Source: JAUIET01 sp045106985 (lineage in GTDB: Bacteria; Pseudomonadota; Gammaproteobacteria; Pseudomonadales; JAUIET01). Taken from it: 64,000 nucleotides of DNA. A model generated the notes under the pieces. That model was not told the DNA's origin, ran no database searches, and saw only the letters and a list, made by a program, of their open reading frames with translations. The stretch covers positions 1 through 64,000 of the forward strand of contig JBGCFQ010000004.1 in assembly GCA_045106985.1 (NCBI GenBank), written 5' to 3'. The position numbers and the translations under genes were made by a program. Positions 45,616 through 55,188 of the stretch are shown here, piece after piece (position 1 is the stretch's first letter; every line of letters begins with the position of its first letter).

Positions 45616-47106
45616 ATGAATCTTCAGCAGTTCACCGAATTAGCGGAGAAAGGCTATAACCGCATTCCGCTGGTTAAAGAACTACTAGCCGACCTCGACA
45701 CGCCGCTCAGCACTTATCTAAAACTCGCGCAAGGTCCCTATTCATTCTTATTCGAATCAGTAGAAGGTGGCGAGACATGGGGTCGCTACTCCATTATTGG
45801 CTTGCCTTGTAAGACAGTACTAACAGTGCGCGACTACAAGATTGAGGTTCGCCATTGTGGTCAAGTGATCGAGTCGCACCAAGACGCAAAGCCGCTGGAT
45901 TTTATTGAGAGTTTTCGGCAACGTTATAGAGTTCCTGAATTAGACGAACTGCCCAGCTTCAATGGTGGCTTAGTCGGCTACTTCGGTTACGACGCCGCTC
46001 GTTACGCTGAACCGCGATTAGCCAGCAGTACTATTGAAATAACAAACAAAGACGACACTTTAGGAAATCCCGATGTTGTTCTCATGCTTGCCGATGAAAT
46101 TGTTGTATTTGATAACTTATCAGGCACGCTGAAAATTGTGGTGCATTGCGACCCAGACCAAACGAATGCGTATCAACTGGGTCTTGAGCGATTGTCGGAG
46201 TTGAGTCAAAAAATTCGAAGTACAGAATTACAAGCTCGCGTTCTAGCGCCGCCAGAAAAACAGGACCACGACAAAGACATCGGCCAATTTGAATTCTCTT
46301 TCGAACGCAGTGAATTCGAAGGGGCGGTAGAACGAATCAAAGAATACATTCTCGAGGGCGACTGCATGCAGGTGGTGTTGTCGCAACGCTTGTCGGCGCC
46401 GTTCACAGAGGAGCCGATTGATCTTTACCGTGCCTTGCGCCTATTGAACCCGTCGCCCTACATGTATTATCTCAATTTGGATGAGCTGGACATTGTTGGT
46501 TCGTCGCCCGAAATTCTGGCTCGGCTGCAGGACAATACCGTCACAGTGCGGCCACTTGCTGGCACACGTAGACGCGGTCGCAGCGAAGAAGAAGACCAAG
46601 CACTGGAGGCAGAGCTGCTCGCCGATGAAAAAGAGCTGGCGGAACATCTAATGCTGATTGATCTGGGACGCAATGACGTTGGCCGTATCGCAACCACTGG
46701 CAGTGTTACCCTCGGCGAGAAAATGATGATTGAGAGGTACTCTCATGTAATGCACATTGTCTCTAAGGTCACCGGCACCTTGCGCGAAGACCTAAATGCC
46801 ATAGATGTGATGAAGGCTTGCTTACCTGCGGGCACCTTGAGCGGGGCTCCAAAAATTCGAGCTATGGAAATAATTGACGAACTCGAACCTGTTAAACGTG
46901 GTGTTTATGGGGGGGCCGTGGGTTACATTTCCTGGCATGGAGAAATGGATACCGCCATCGCGATTCGTACGGCGGTCATTCAAAATAAAAAGATTTACTT
47001 ACAGGCCGGAGCGGGAATAGTTGCCGACTCGCAACCCGAACTGGAATGGAAAGAATGCATGAACAAAGCGCGTGCAATAATTAAGGCGGTACAGCTATGC
47101 TCTTAA
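45616..47106 (+). CDS. trpE: anthranilate synthase component I (TrpE)
   Basis: A 496-residue chorismate-utilising enzyme making anthranilate with ammonia from TrpG. The Trp feedback site has FLFESVEGGETWGRYS. The catalytic domain has RPLAGTRRRG, MLIDLGRNDVGR and PAGTLSGAPK. It overlaps trpG by 10 bases, so the complex is translated together. Confidence 0.98.
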   Translation: MNLQQFTELAEKGYNRIPLVKELLADLDTPLSTYLKLAQGPYSFLFESVEGGETWGRYSIIGLPCKTVLTVRDYKIEVRHCGQVIESHQDAKPLDFIESFRQRYRVPELDELPSFNGGLVGYFGYDAARYAEPRLASSTIEITNKDDTLGNPDVVLMLADEIVVFDNLSGTLKIVVHCDPDQTNAYQLGLERLSELSQKIRSTELQARVLAPPEKQDHDKDIGQFEFSFERSEFEGAVERIKEYILEGDCMQVVLSQRLSAPFTEEPIDLYRALRLLNPSPYMYYLNLDELDIVGSSPEILARLQDNTVTVRPLAGTRRRGRSEEEDQALEAELLADEKELAEHLMLIDLGRNDVGRIATTGSVTLGEKMMIERYSHVMHIVSKVTGTLREDLNAIDVMKACLPAGTLSGAPKIRAMEIIDELEPVKRGVYGGAVGYISWHGEMDTAIAIRTAVIQNKKIYLQAGAGIVADSQPELEWKECMNKARAIIKAVQLCS

Positions 47107-47684
47107 TGATTGATAACTACGATTCGTTCACCTACAACGTCGTTCAGTATTTAGCGGAGCTAGGGAGCGAGGTTAAAGTAGTACGTAACGATGAAGTCAA
47201 CGTTGAACAAATTTTGCAATGGCAGCCAGAGCGCATCGTGATATCCCCCGGCCCATGCACCCCTAACGAAGCAGGAGTGTCTCTTTCTGCAATAGAGCAT
47301 TTCGCTGGCAAGATTCCCTTGCTTGGCATTTGCCTTGGCCATCAAAGTATTGGGCAACACTTCGGCGGTGAGGTAGTACGCGCTCGCCAGGCAATGCATG
47401 GCAAAACATCTTCTATATATCATGATGGCAAAGGCGTGTTTAAGAACATCCCAAGTCCATTTACCGCTACCAGATATCACTCTTTAGTGGTAAGTGAAAC
47501 CTCACTGCCTGAAGAGTTACACGTTAGCGCTTGGACTTGTAATGAGGACGGTAGCAAGGATGAAATAATGGGGCTTAGGCACAGCACCTTAAGTGTTGAG
47601 GGAGTACAGTTTCACCCCGAATCAATATTGAGTGAGTACGGCCACGACCTACTGCGCAATTTTCTAGAAACGGAGGTGAAATGA
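47097..47684 (+). CDS. trpG: anthranilate synthase glutamine amidotransferase (TrpG)
   Basis: A 195-residue class I glutaminase. Nucleophile Cys79 lies in LGICLGHQ and the His-Glu pair in VQFHPESILS. It begins MLLMIDNYDSFTYN. It may also serve PabB for folate as an amphibolic TrpG/PabA, which sequence alone cannot settle. It overlaps trpD by 4 bases. Confidence 0.97.
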   Translation: MLLMIDNYDSFTYNVVQYLAELGSEVKVVRNDEVNVEQILQWQPERIVISPGPCTPNEAGVSLSAIEHFAGKIPLLGICLGHQSIGQHFGGEVVRARQAMHGKTSSIYHDGKGVFKNIPSPFTATRYHSLVVSETSLPEELHVSAWTCNEDGSKDEIMGLRHSTLSVEGVQFHPESILSEYGHDLLRNFLETEVK

Positions 47685-48712
47685 ATATCCAACAGGGCGT
47701 AGCTGAACTCATCGCGGGCAGAAATTTGAGCGAGACCGACATGCAATCGGTGATGCGCGAAATCATGACAGGCCAAAGCAGCGACGCACAAATTGGCGGA
47801 TTTCTTGTAGCGTTGGCTATAAAAGGAGAAACCAACGAAGAGGTTATCGGTGCGGCTAAAGTCATGCGAGAGCTGGCCAATAAAGTGGTTATTGAGAACA
47901 CAGCGCTAACCGATATTGTTGGCACTGGTGGCGACAGCGGGCCCAAAATTTTTAACGTATCTACCGCGAGCAGCTTCGTTGTGGCAGCCGCAGGCGCAAC
48001 AGTCGCAAAGCATGGCAACCGTTCCATTACGAGTAAAAGTGGCGCCGCCGACTTATTGGAGTGTGCAGGAGTACGCCTTGATCTCAGTGCCGATGAAGTT
48101 GGCCGCTGCATAAGCGAAGTGGGTGTCGGCTTTATGTTCTCGGTAAACCACCACAGCGCCATGCGCCACGCAATAGGGCCACGAAAAGAATTGGCGGTTC
48201 GTACGGTATTTAATTTACTTGGCCCATTGACCAACCCCGCGAGCGCAGCACATGGATTAGTCGGTGTATTTAGCGCAGATTGGCTGCCAACATTTGCTGA
48301 AGTATTCAAGGCTGTAGGTGCTAAACACATGCTGTGCGTGCACTCCAACGACGGCCTGGACGAACTGTCCATAGCCAGCGGCAATCAAGTGTACGAATTA
48401 AAAGACGGACAGATAAAACAATACTCACTTACACCCGAACAATTTGGCCTGCCGCGCGGCAACCTGGACGAGCTCAAAGTAGACAATGCAGAACAGAGCT
48501 TGGCATTAATAAAAGCGGCCTATACAGGCGAAAATGAGACCGCATCAAACATGCTCGCATTAAATGCCGGCGCGGCGATTTACGCTGCCGATCTGTGCAA
48601 CACTATCGAGCAAGGCATTAGCATGGCTCAAGATGCTATGTCCGCAGGACTGGCACAACAGAAAATGAATGAGCTAGTAGAATTCACTCAATTACTTAAG
48701 GCCTCGGCATGA
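47681..48712 (+). CDS. trpD: anthranilate phosphoribosyltransferase (TrpD)
   Basis: A 343-residue enzyme attaching phosphoribose to anthranilate. The PRPP site is GTGGDSGPKIFNVST, then KHGNRSITSKSGAAD, with the anthranilate region HHSAMRHAIGPRKEL. It overlaps trpC by 4 bases. Confidence 0.98.
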   Translation: MNIQQGVAELIAGRNLSETDMQSVMREIMTGQSSDAQIGGFLVALAIKGETNEEVIGAAKVMRELANKVVIENTALTDIVGTGGDSGPKIFNVSTASSFVVAAAGATVAKHGNRSITSKSGAADLLECAGVRLDLSADEVGRCISEVGVGFMFSVNHHSAMRHAIGPRKELAVRTVFNLLGPLTNPASAAHGLVGVFSADWLPTFAEVFKAVGAKHMLCVHSNDGLDELSIASGNQVYELKDGQIKQYSLTPEQFGLPRGNLDELKVDNAEQSLALIKAAYTGENETASNMLALNAGAAIYAADLCNTIEQGISMAQDAMSAGLAQQKMNELVEFTQLLKASA

Positions 48713-49509
48713 GCAGTACGATTTTAGACACCATACTGCAGCGGAAGCGAGAAGAAGTTGCAGCCGCTCGCAGCAAAGTGCCTTTTGAGCAGCTTACTGA
48801 AATCATGCAAGAACTAGCTCCATGCAGAGGTTTCACAGCGTCATTGCAAAACGTCATTGCAAACAAGCGAAGTGCCGTCATTGCTGAAGTTAAAAAAGCC
48901 TCACCCAGCAAAGGCGTGATACGGGAACACTTTGTTCCCGCGGAAATCGCGAAAGCGTATGAGCAAGCAGGAGCTGCTTGTTTGTCGGTACTGACCGATC
49001 GTGATTTTTTTCAAGGGCACCCGGATTACCTGCAGCAGGCACGCCAATCAGTGTCAATTCCTGTTCTGCGCAAAGACTTCATGGTTGACGATTATCACAT
49101 TGCTGAATCCAGGGCGATGGGCGCCGATTGCATTTTGTTGATCGTTGCTGCTTTTGACGACAGCCAATTGTTTGAAGAACTCTACCTGCAGGCAACTGAG
49201 CTTGGTATGGATGCGCTGATTGAAGTTCACGATGAAGCAGAGTTAAAACGCGCATTGACGTTGAAGCCAGCAATGGTTGGTATCAACAATCGAAACTTGC
49301 ACACCTTTGAAACCAGCTTGCAGACCACTATTGATTTGTTGCCTGGCATTCCAGAAGACTGTTTGGTTATTACAGAGAGCGGCATTCACAGTAAAGAAGA
49401 TGTAAGTCGAATGCGTGAGCATGAGGTGAATGGCTTTTTGGTAGGCGAGGCGTTTATGCGACAGGACGATCCTGGGGTGGCGCTTACTGAGTTGTTTTTT
49501 TGTAAGTAA
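48709..49509 (+). CDS. trpC: indole-3-glycerol phosphate synthase (TrpC)
   Basis: A 266-residue monofunctional TIM barrel (no TrpF fusion). It has VIAEVKKASPSKGVI, VLRKDFMVD, INNRNLHTF and ESGIHSKEDV. It completes trpEGDC; trpF, trpB and trpA lie elsewhere, as in Pseudomonas. Confidence 0.98.
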   Translation: MSSTILDTILQRKREEVAAARSKVPFEQLTEIMQELAPCRGFTASLQNVIANKRSAVIAEVKKASPSKGVIREHFVPAEIAKAYEQAGAACLSVLTDRDFFQGHPDYLQQARQSVSIPVLRKDFMVDDYHIAESRAMGADCILLIVAAFDDSQLFEELYLQATELGMDALIEVHDEAELKRALTLKPAMVGINNRNLHTFETSLQTTIDLLPGIPEDCLVITESGIHSKEDVSRMREHEVNGFLVGEAFMRQDDPGVALTELFFCK

Positions 49510-49542
49510 AATTTTGTGCTGTGAGTAAAGAGTTCTTACTCC

Positions 49543-49868
49543 GCGCAGGAAGTGCAACTCCTCTTCGCTACGAGAATGGGCGGCTCCGCCGTACCCTCTT
49601 TCGCAAAAATGCCTTTTGCAAAGTCATTTTGGCTCTTTCGGCCTCATTCTTTTTACCTACGCGAACAGGAGTTGCACTCCCTGCGCTCACTCTGTGCGGC
49701 ATCCTTGTAAAAACCGCTAAATATTCATCGTCGGCACAAAGGAAGGCAGTTTCAGCAGTACTGATTTGCGAAGTTAAGAAAAGCAGACCGAAGGAACAAA
49801 ATAGACTCGCCATTGCGAGGCTACTTTTGCGATAGAGGGTACCGCGGAGCGGCCAGCGCCACGTAGCA
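49543..49868. repeat. inverted-repeat element after trpC (MITE-like)
   Basis: GCGCAGGAAGTGCAACTCCT (49543-49562) and its inverse at 49667-49686 match over 19 of 20 bases and enclose a 144-bp unit rich in hairpins. A second, longer inverted repeat pairs about 49567-49660 with about 49770-49868 imperfectly: both arms share CGGCTCCGC, GTACCCTCT and TCGCAAAA in the same order after inversion. No transposase is encoded and no target-site duplication is obvious. The whole 49510-49973 gap holds this element and no supportable gene; the short open frames inside it follow the repeat. Confidence 0.65.
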
Positions 49869-49973
49869 AATTAGTGCTGCTGACACTGACGGAATAGGAA
49901 TTCTAAGTAGAGGTTATCTGTCCACCCAAAGGATTATGACGAACTAGTAGAGTTAGGAAGATTACAAGACGCG

Positions 49974-50609
49974 CTAACGCGTCCCGTAAACCACCATTGT
50001 CTTGCCCTTAACGTGCACCAGTCCTTGTTCTTCAAGGCTCTTCAGTACTCGACCCACCATCTCGCGCGAACAACCAACAATTCGGCCAATCTCCTGGCGA
50101 GTGATCTTGATCTGCATACCATCTGGATGAGTCATAGCATCCGGCTCTTTACTCAGGTCTAGCAAGGCTCTCGCCACCCGACCGGTAACATCCAAAAAGG
50201 CTAAGTCACCTACTTTACGTGTTGTGTTACGCAAGCGGTTAGCCATCTGTTTGCCAATGGCCTTAATAAACTGCGGTTCACGATCAGAAATTTCAGTGAA
50301 CTTCTGATAACTGATTTCAGCAACCTCACATTCGGTTTTAGCTCGAACCCAGGCACTACGCGCACCCTCGATATCGAACAAACCCATTTCGCCGAAAAAG
50401 TCGCCATCGTTCAAATAAGCGACAATCATTTCGCGGCCTTCGTCATCTTCGATAACAACGGTCACAGAGCCCTTGATTACGTAGTACAAGGAATCGCAAT
50501 CATCACCTGCGTAAATAAGCGTGCTTTTGGCAGGATAGCGGCGTCGATGGCAATGAGCGAGAAATTGTTCCACACGGTCAATATGCGGAGTAAGAGCTAC
50601 TTGCGTCAC
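49974..50609 (-). CDS. vfr: Crp/Vfr family cAMP-responsive transcription regulator
   Basis: A 211-residue regulator. The cyclic-nucleotide pocket has GDFFGEMGLFDIEGARSAWVRA (about 69-90; Glu and Arg contacts conserved). The C-terminal helix-turn-helix is ITRQEIGRIVGCSREMVGRVLK. Length and motifs match Vfr of Pseudomonas and E. coli CRP. Genes trpC-vfr-osmC in this order occur in Pseudomonas. It diverges from osmC across 216 bases. Confidence 0.95.
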   Translation of the reverse strand: MTQVALTPHIDRVEQFLAHCHRRRYPAKSTLIYAGDDCDSLYYVIKGSVTVVIEDDEGREMIVAYLNDGDFFGEMGLFDIEGARSAWVRAKTECEVAEISYQKFTEISDREPQFIKAIGKQMANRLRNTTRKVGDLAFLDVTGRVARALLDLSKEPDAMTHPDGMQIKITRQEIGRIVGCSREMVGRVLKSLEEQGLVHVKGKTMVVYGTR

Positions 50610-50825
50610 TATAAATACCTACTCAAAAAGTAATCAATCTTCTGTAAGATTAGTGTATGGATTTACATTTACCAGCCAGAACCGACCGCTCATCATTGAG
50701 TGACCTAATTAAGACAGATGGTCACTGAAATCGCTGGTGTTCGAGTCATTTTCGGCAGTGTGGTAAGCTCCGCAGCCATTTAATAATCAACTTTCGCATT
50801 TTCAGTTTCAATTCAGGAGCACACC

Positions 50826-51245
50826 ATGGAAGCAAAGATCGAATGGAAAGGTGATGTCCAGTTCGAAGCAACATCAGGCACAGGCCACACTACAATTTTA
50901 GATGGCCCAGAAGACACAGGTGGCACGAACGCGGGCGCACGACCAATGGAGCTGATATTGATGGGATTAGGAGGTTGCGCCAGCTATGACGTAGTAACCA
51001 TTCTCAAAAAGAGCCGCCAGCAGGTCACTGGTTGCGTGACCGAATTGAAGGCTGAGCGCGCCGATGCCGTGCCTGCCGTGTTTACCAAGATTCACCTGGA
51101 ATTTGTGGTTTCGGGTGACAAACTCAAAGACAGCGTTGTCAAAAGAGCCGTTGACCTTTCTGCCGAAAAATATTGTTCAGCGTCGATTATGCTTACCGCC
51201 GCAGGCGTTGACGTTAGCCACAGCTATCGCATCGAAGAAAAATAG
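50826..51245 (+). CDS. OsmC family peroxiredoxin-like protein
   Basis: A 139-residue OsmC/YhfA-type protein. Active-site cysteines are at GLGGCASYDVV and EKYCSASIML, the two Cys typical of organic peroxide reductases. It has a good AGGAG site before ATG. Precise substrate is unknown. Its place beside vfr is conserved in related genomes. Confidence 0.93.
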   Translation: MEAKIEWKGDVQFEATSGTGHTTILDGPEDTGGTNAGARPMELILMGLGGCASYDVVTILKKSRQQVTGCVTELKAERADAVPAVFTKIHLEFVVSGDKLKDSVVKRAVDLSAEKYCSASIMLTAAGVDVSHSYRIEEK

Positions 51246-51274
51246 AGCGTAAATAAGATAGGGGGAAGCGGGAT

Positions 51275-52675
51275 TTATTGCTCGCAACTCCGCTCTGCAA
51301 TTGGCGTATTGAGTATATCTTCTAGCAAGATTGGCCTATCCGTCATAATCGCATCAACGCCCAAATCTATCATTCTTAGCATTTCCTCACAGGTATTCAC
51401 AGTCCAAACTTGGACGGCAAGATTCACCGCGTGAGCATCACTGATGAAATCAGGAGTGACAACTTCCAAGAAAAAGTCTTCCGGTATTTGGCTAATCTGG
51501 CTGGTATCTGGTGGCACCTGGAAAGCAACGTGCTCTGGCACTGGCGGCATCGCAGCGGGGCCGAGAGCGCCAAGCACTATTGCCGTGCCTTGGTCCAATG
51601 GAACCGAGGTATGCACGCAAGGAGATACCGCTTTGAAATTGTTCGCCGCCTCATCTACAAATGAAGCTGCAATAAGATCATTGAATCTACCATAGCGCTG
51701 AAGCAGGGTAGCAATCTGCAACTCGTAGTCACCATCGCCATCCAGATCGGGCTTAAGCTCAACATTAATTAGGTTGGCCGAAAAACGCTGTAAGGCCTGT
51801 TCTAGCGTAGGGATACGAAAGTCTTCAGCGCTGTATCCTGCAGGAGGCGGTTTGTCGCCGGTCGCAATACCACGAAAGATATAGTCTGCTGCGGGCCTAT
51901 CATGCGGCGTTCCCACGCCAGGAACGAACCAATAAGCCGCATCAAGTGACTGTAACTCGGCCAGGCTGAGATCTACGACGTTACCGGTGCCATTGGTAGT
52001 TCTATCTACATCAAGATCGTGCAATATAACTAACTCGTTATCAGCCGCTTGATAGACATCCATCTCAAGCACGTCGGCACCCGCAAGCGCTACTTCGGCG
52101 TAGGCGTAGAGCGTATTCTCGGGAAAGTCGATAACGCCACCACGATGCGCATAGTTGAGTGGATCGCCATCGATGACACGCCAGCGATTGGGCTGCGCTT
52201 TGACGTAGGGCGAGTTACAGCTACTATCGTCGTTAGCAATGGTGCCGATTATCTCAGTGGCAGTGGGGATGGCATTCGCCGTAGTTTGAATTTGCAATCG
52301 AAACGACTCCGCCGGTTCTTCGTCTGCATCGCCAAGCAAATCAATATCGATGGATGCTTGCATTGAGCCTGCAGGGATAATCACTTCCCCATTTGCAGCA
52401 AAGTAATCAGCGCCTTCTGTCGCCGAGCCATCCATAGTTTGATACTGAATGCTGACATCAGTGTTTTGTGGTTCGGTGATCGTCACCTTGAAAGACAGCG
52501 TGTTCATTTCTCCCGCTGCTCCCTCTGGGGAAGCTGTGGGATAGATCGTTAAGGAGGACGGCGGAAGTTGCAGCGTCTCCTCAAATAGGAGGCCTTCGCC
52601 ACCGCTTGAGCACGCCTGAAGTAGCAGGCAAGCTGCTAAAAAGGTAGTGATTTTAATGCCTGACATTTTGAACAT
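51275..52675 (-). CDS. lipoprotein with Calx-beta and glycerophosphodiester phosphodiesterase domains
   Basis: A 466-residue predicted lipoprotein. The lipobox LLLQAC places lipid on Cys22, and a small Ser/Gly linker follows. A Calx-beta domain lies at about 35-145 (SIQYQTMDGSATEGADYFAANG) and a GDPD domain from about 165 (YAHRGGVIDFPENTLYA, EMDVYQAADNELVILHD) to the end. It hydrolyses glycerophosphodiesters to glycerol-3-phosphate and an alcohol, presumably at the periplasmic face of a membrane. The Calx-beta module may bind calcium or serve as a scaffold. An alternative start is at 52666. Confidence 0.9.
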   Translation of the reverse strand: MFKMSGIKITTFLAACLLLQACSSGGEGLLFEETLQLPPSSLTIYPTASPEGAAGEMNTLSFKVTITEPQNTDVSIQYQTMDGSATEGADYFAANGEVIIPAGSMQASIDIDLLGDADEEPAESFRLQIQTTANAIPTATEIIGTIANDDSSCNSPYVKAQPNRWRVIDGDPLNYAHRGGVIDFPENTLYAYAEVALAGADVLEMDVYQAADNELVILHDLDVDRTTNGTGNVVDLSLAELQSLDAAYWFVPGVGTPHDRPAADYIFRGIATGDKPPPAGYSAEDFRIPTLEQALQRFSANLINVELKPDLDGDGDYELQIATLLQRYGRFNDLIAASFVDEAANNFKAVSPCVHTSVPLDQGTAIVLGALGPAAMPPVPEHVAFQVPPDTSQISQIPEDFFLEVVTPDFISDAHAVNLAVQVWTVNTCEEMLRMIDLGVDAIMTDRPILLEDILNTPIAERSCEQ

Positions 52676-52773
52676 AAGAAGCGATCAACAGAGCCTGTTT
52701 AGAACGCTAGATTACACCAGGTTTGTCCATTCGCAGATGAATTTTGGCACAGCTTGTAGCGACTCTGGACGCC

Positions 52774-53793
52774 TTATTCCCCAAAGCCATCCATCACTGC
52801 TAGCCGACCAATCAGCTCTTCCATACGAGTGCTATAACCCCATTCGTTGTCATACCAGCTGACAATCTTAACCAAGTTTCCACCCATCACCTGAGTAAGC
52901 TCAGCGTCGAAGATACTGGAATGAGAGTTGCCAATAACATCGCTGGAAACGATAGGGTCTGTACAATAACTAAGGATGCCCTTGAGTGATGTTTCTGAGG
53001 CAAGCTTTAACGCAGCATTCACCTCCTCTACCGTGACGTTACGCTCCAATTCTATAGTCATGTCTACGATGCTACCATCCGAGACAGGCACTCGCATCGC
53101 CAGACCATCCAGCTTTCCTGCTAACTCTGGCAATACAATACCAATAGCCTTGGCAGCTCCAGTAGATGTTGGCACAATATTTGTTGCTGCACTTCTTGAA
53201 CGTCGCGGATCGGGGTGCGGGGCGTCAATTAAGCGCTGATCAGAGGTATAGGCATGCACAGTGGTTAACAGGCCACGCTTAATACCGAATTGTTCGTGCA
53301 TTACCTTCGCCAACGGTGCCGCGCAGTTTGTGGTGCAACTGGCATTACTAATAATTTTTGAGTCCGCAGTTACTACATGGTCGTTCACACCTGTCACTAG
53401 AGTGGCAGCCAAAGGCTCTTTAGGTGGCACCGTTAACAACACTCGTTTTGCACCGCTATCAAGATGCCATTGCAACTGCTCCAGCATTCGAAACTTTCCC
53501 GTGCTCTCCACAACATAGTCAACGCCAAGATCCGCCCACGGCAGCTTTGCTGGGTCACGTTCCGATAAAACGGTAAACGCGTCGCCGTCAATTGTTAAGG
53601 TATTATCATTTACATCAACGTCGCCTTGGTACACTCCATGAATGCTATCGAACTTAAAGGCATAGGCAAGTTGATCCGCGCTGGCAAGGTCGTTCACGGC
53701 AACCACATCATAGTGCTTACGTAATTTGGCTATGCGAGTGACAGTGCGGCCAATCCGACCAAAACCATTAATCGCAATTCGAGGCTTTGTCAT
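52774..53793 (-). CDS. gap: type I glyceraldehyde-3-phosphate dehydrogenase
   Basis: A 339-residue NAD-linked dehydrogenase. The Rossmann start is INGFGRIGR, and Asp35 in VNDLA suggests NAD preference. Catalytic Cys153 lies in SNASCTTNC and His180 in TTVHAYTSDQ. The loop normally written as SAP-K reads LTVPPKEP, so it is not the commonest glycolytic GapA form. Whether it acts in glycolysis, gluconeogenesis or another role cannot be decided. It is followed by the GDPD gene after 98 bases. Confidence 0.93.
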   Translation of the reverse strand: MTKPRIAINGFGRIGRTVTRIAKLRKHYDVVAVNDLASADQLAYAFKFDSIHGVYQGDVDVNDNTLTIDGDAFTVLSERDPAKLPWADLGVDYVVESTGKFRMLEQLQWHLDSGAKRVLLTVPPKEPLAATLVTGVNDHVVTADSKIISNASCTTNCAAPLAKVMHEQFGIKRGLLTTVHAYTSDQRLIDAPHPDPRRSRSAATNIVPTSTGAAKAIGIVLPELAGKLDGLAMRVPVSDGSIVDMTIELERNVTVEEVNAALKLASETSLKGILSYCTDPIVSSDVIGNSHSSIFDAELTQVMGGNLVKIVSWYDNEWGYSTRMEELIGRLAVMDGFGE

Positions 53794-53900
53794 GTTCTTA
53801 CTCCGTGTTTCCTATAGACCTTAACGCATACCCTATCAGAGTTTGCCATCTTCAGCTAAGAACAACAGGGCAGGAAGAGTAAGATGAGGCACTACAGTTA

Positions 53901-55013
53901 TTAGGCTTTGCGAAATGAACGCAAAAAACTCCGCAGCCCCAAACCGGCTAACAGCATGATTCCGCACCCTACCAAACTGAGCGCCATTCGATAGCCAATA
54001 TTTCCTACTCTGCCGGTATGCAGAGGCAACATCAACTTGTAAAGTTTTTCAATTGCATCAAGATCAGCTGAATCTAATCGTTTTATTATTTGACCTGTAG
54101 CGCCATCAACAGTGACATTATTCCAGCCATTCTGATGAAACTCATCGAGCCTCTGCAGCCCAATGGTGAACACACCATCATCCTGCGGCGAAACACTAAC
54201 AGAACGAATACGCGAACCATCAAAGTGCGTTTGCGCCACAGCAATTGCATGGGTAGCGTCAGCTAGCTCCTTAGGCCGATATTCTTGCCGTGCTGTTGTT
54301 GCGTCTTGGGGTTCTGATGTTATTGACTCTGCGTCTTGCAATGACGTTGCCCGACTCATTGAAGACCCTAACAAAACCTCTTGCGCCTGTTGCGGAAAAA
54401 CAAGAATGACGCCACTTGCTAAAACACAGGCAAGCGGCAAGCACAATACAACGCCCATATTTCGATGGGTCATGCGCATTTCGCGCCGGGCCTGCCACGC
54501 TCCGCGCATCCACAACCTTGGACGGAACGCTTTTCGCGAAGGCCACCAAGCGACTACGCCGAATGGCACCAGCACCAACATAAACATTGCCGAAAACCCG
54601 ACAATCCAAAGCCCGGGTGTATCCAGCAAGAGCCGGTGGTGAAAGTCGTACAGCAGCTCTTCAAAACGCTCTCCGGCTTGCCACTCGGCGAGCAGTTTTC
54701 CTTCACTGCTCAAATACGCATATCGGCTGTCTCTCAAAAAAACTTTGTGCAAACGCAGGTTCTGATGATTAAAAGCAGTTAGAAGCACATTCTGCGCACC
54801 GAAATTCGACCACGCAGCGTGATGAATTTCCGCGGCCTCTGCGGGCGCCAATTCGAACTCGCCTCGCACCTGTGGAATGGTTAACCATAGGTATTCGCGT
54901 TTCCACACCAAGGCCGTGCCAGTCACACTAACCAATATCAGAACGATGGCTAATAAGGCCCCACCCCAAGCATGTACATTTCTAGCGAATTGATAAGGCG
55001 TACGACACGACAT
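53901..55013 (-). CDS. PepSY-TM family inner-membrane protein
   Basis: A 370-residue membrane protein with about four transmembrane helices (about 12-34, 133-155, 185-207 and 340-362) and a periplasmic PepSY region. It begins NVHAWGGALLAIVLILVSVTG and contains THRNMGVVLCLPLACVLASGV. Members of this family are often iron-regulated and associated with siderophore receptors or reductases, but no such gene is adjacent. Function unassigned. Confidence 0.85.
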   Translation of the reverse strand: MSCRTPYQFARNVHAWGGALLAIVLILVSVTGTALVWKREYLWLTIPQVRGEFELAPAEAAEIHHAAWSNFGAQNVLLTAFNHQNLRLHKVFLRDSRYAYLSSEGKLLAEWQAGERFEELLYDFHHRLLLDTPGLWIVGFSAMFMLVLVPFGVVAWWPSRKAFRPRLWMRGAWQARREMRMTHRNMGVVLCLPLACVLASGVILVFPQQAQEVLLGSSMSRATSLQDAESITSEPQDATTARQEYRPKELADATHAIAVAQTHFDGSRIRSVSVSPQDDGVFTIGLQRLDEFHQNGWNNVTVDGATGQIIKRLDSADLDAIEKLYKLMLPLHTGRVGNIGYRMALSLVGCGIMLLAGLGLRSFLRSFRKA

Positions 55014-55188
55014 TTATGAACTGCACTTTCTCAAAATTCTATTGTAACCCAATGACCAGTGACACCCTGCTGGTAAAACACGGCTTGCCACAATTCGCCT
55101 TTATTCAGCACTATTAGCTATAAGTTGGCCCGCTTATCGCCACATAACATAGGCATGCTACGCCACTTATTTACTAACAGGATTCGAC

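Noticed and set aside
49521..49835. Open frames on both strands after trpC
   Set aside because: They follow the inverted-repeat element and have no start signal or family resemblance.
50699..50726. AGTGACC...GGTCACT inverted repeat between vfr and osmC, considered as a CRP/Vfr autoregulatory site
   Set aside because: The 14-base spacing does not fit the TGTGA-N6-TCACA pattern of CRP sites.
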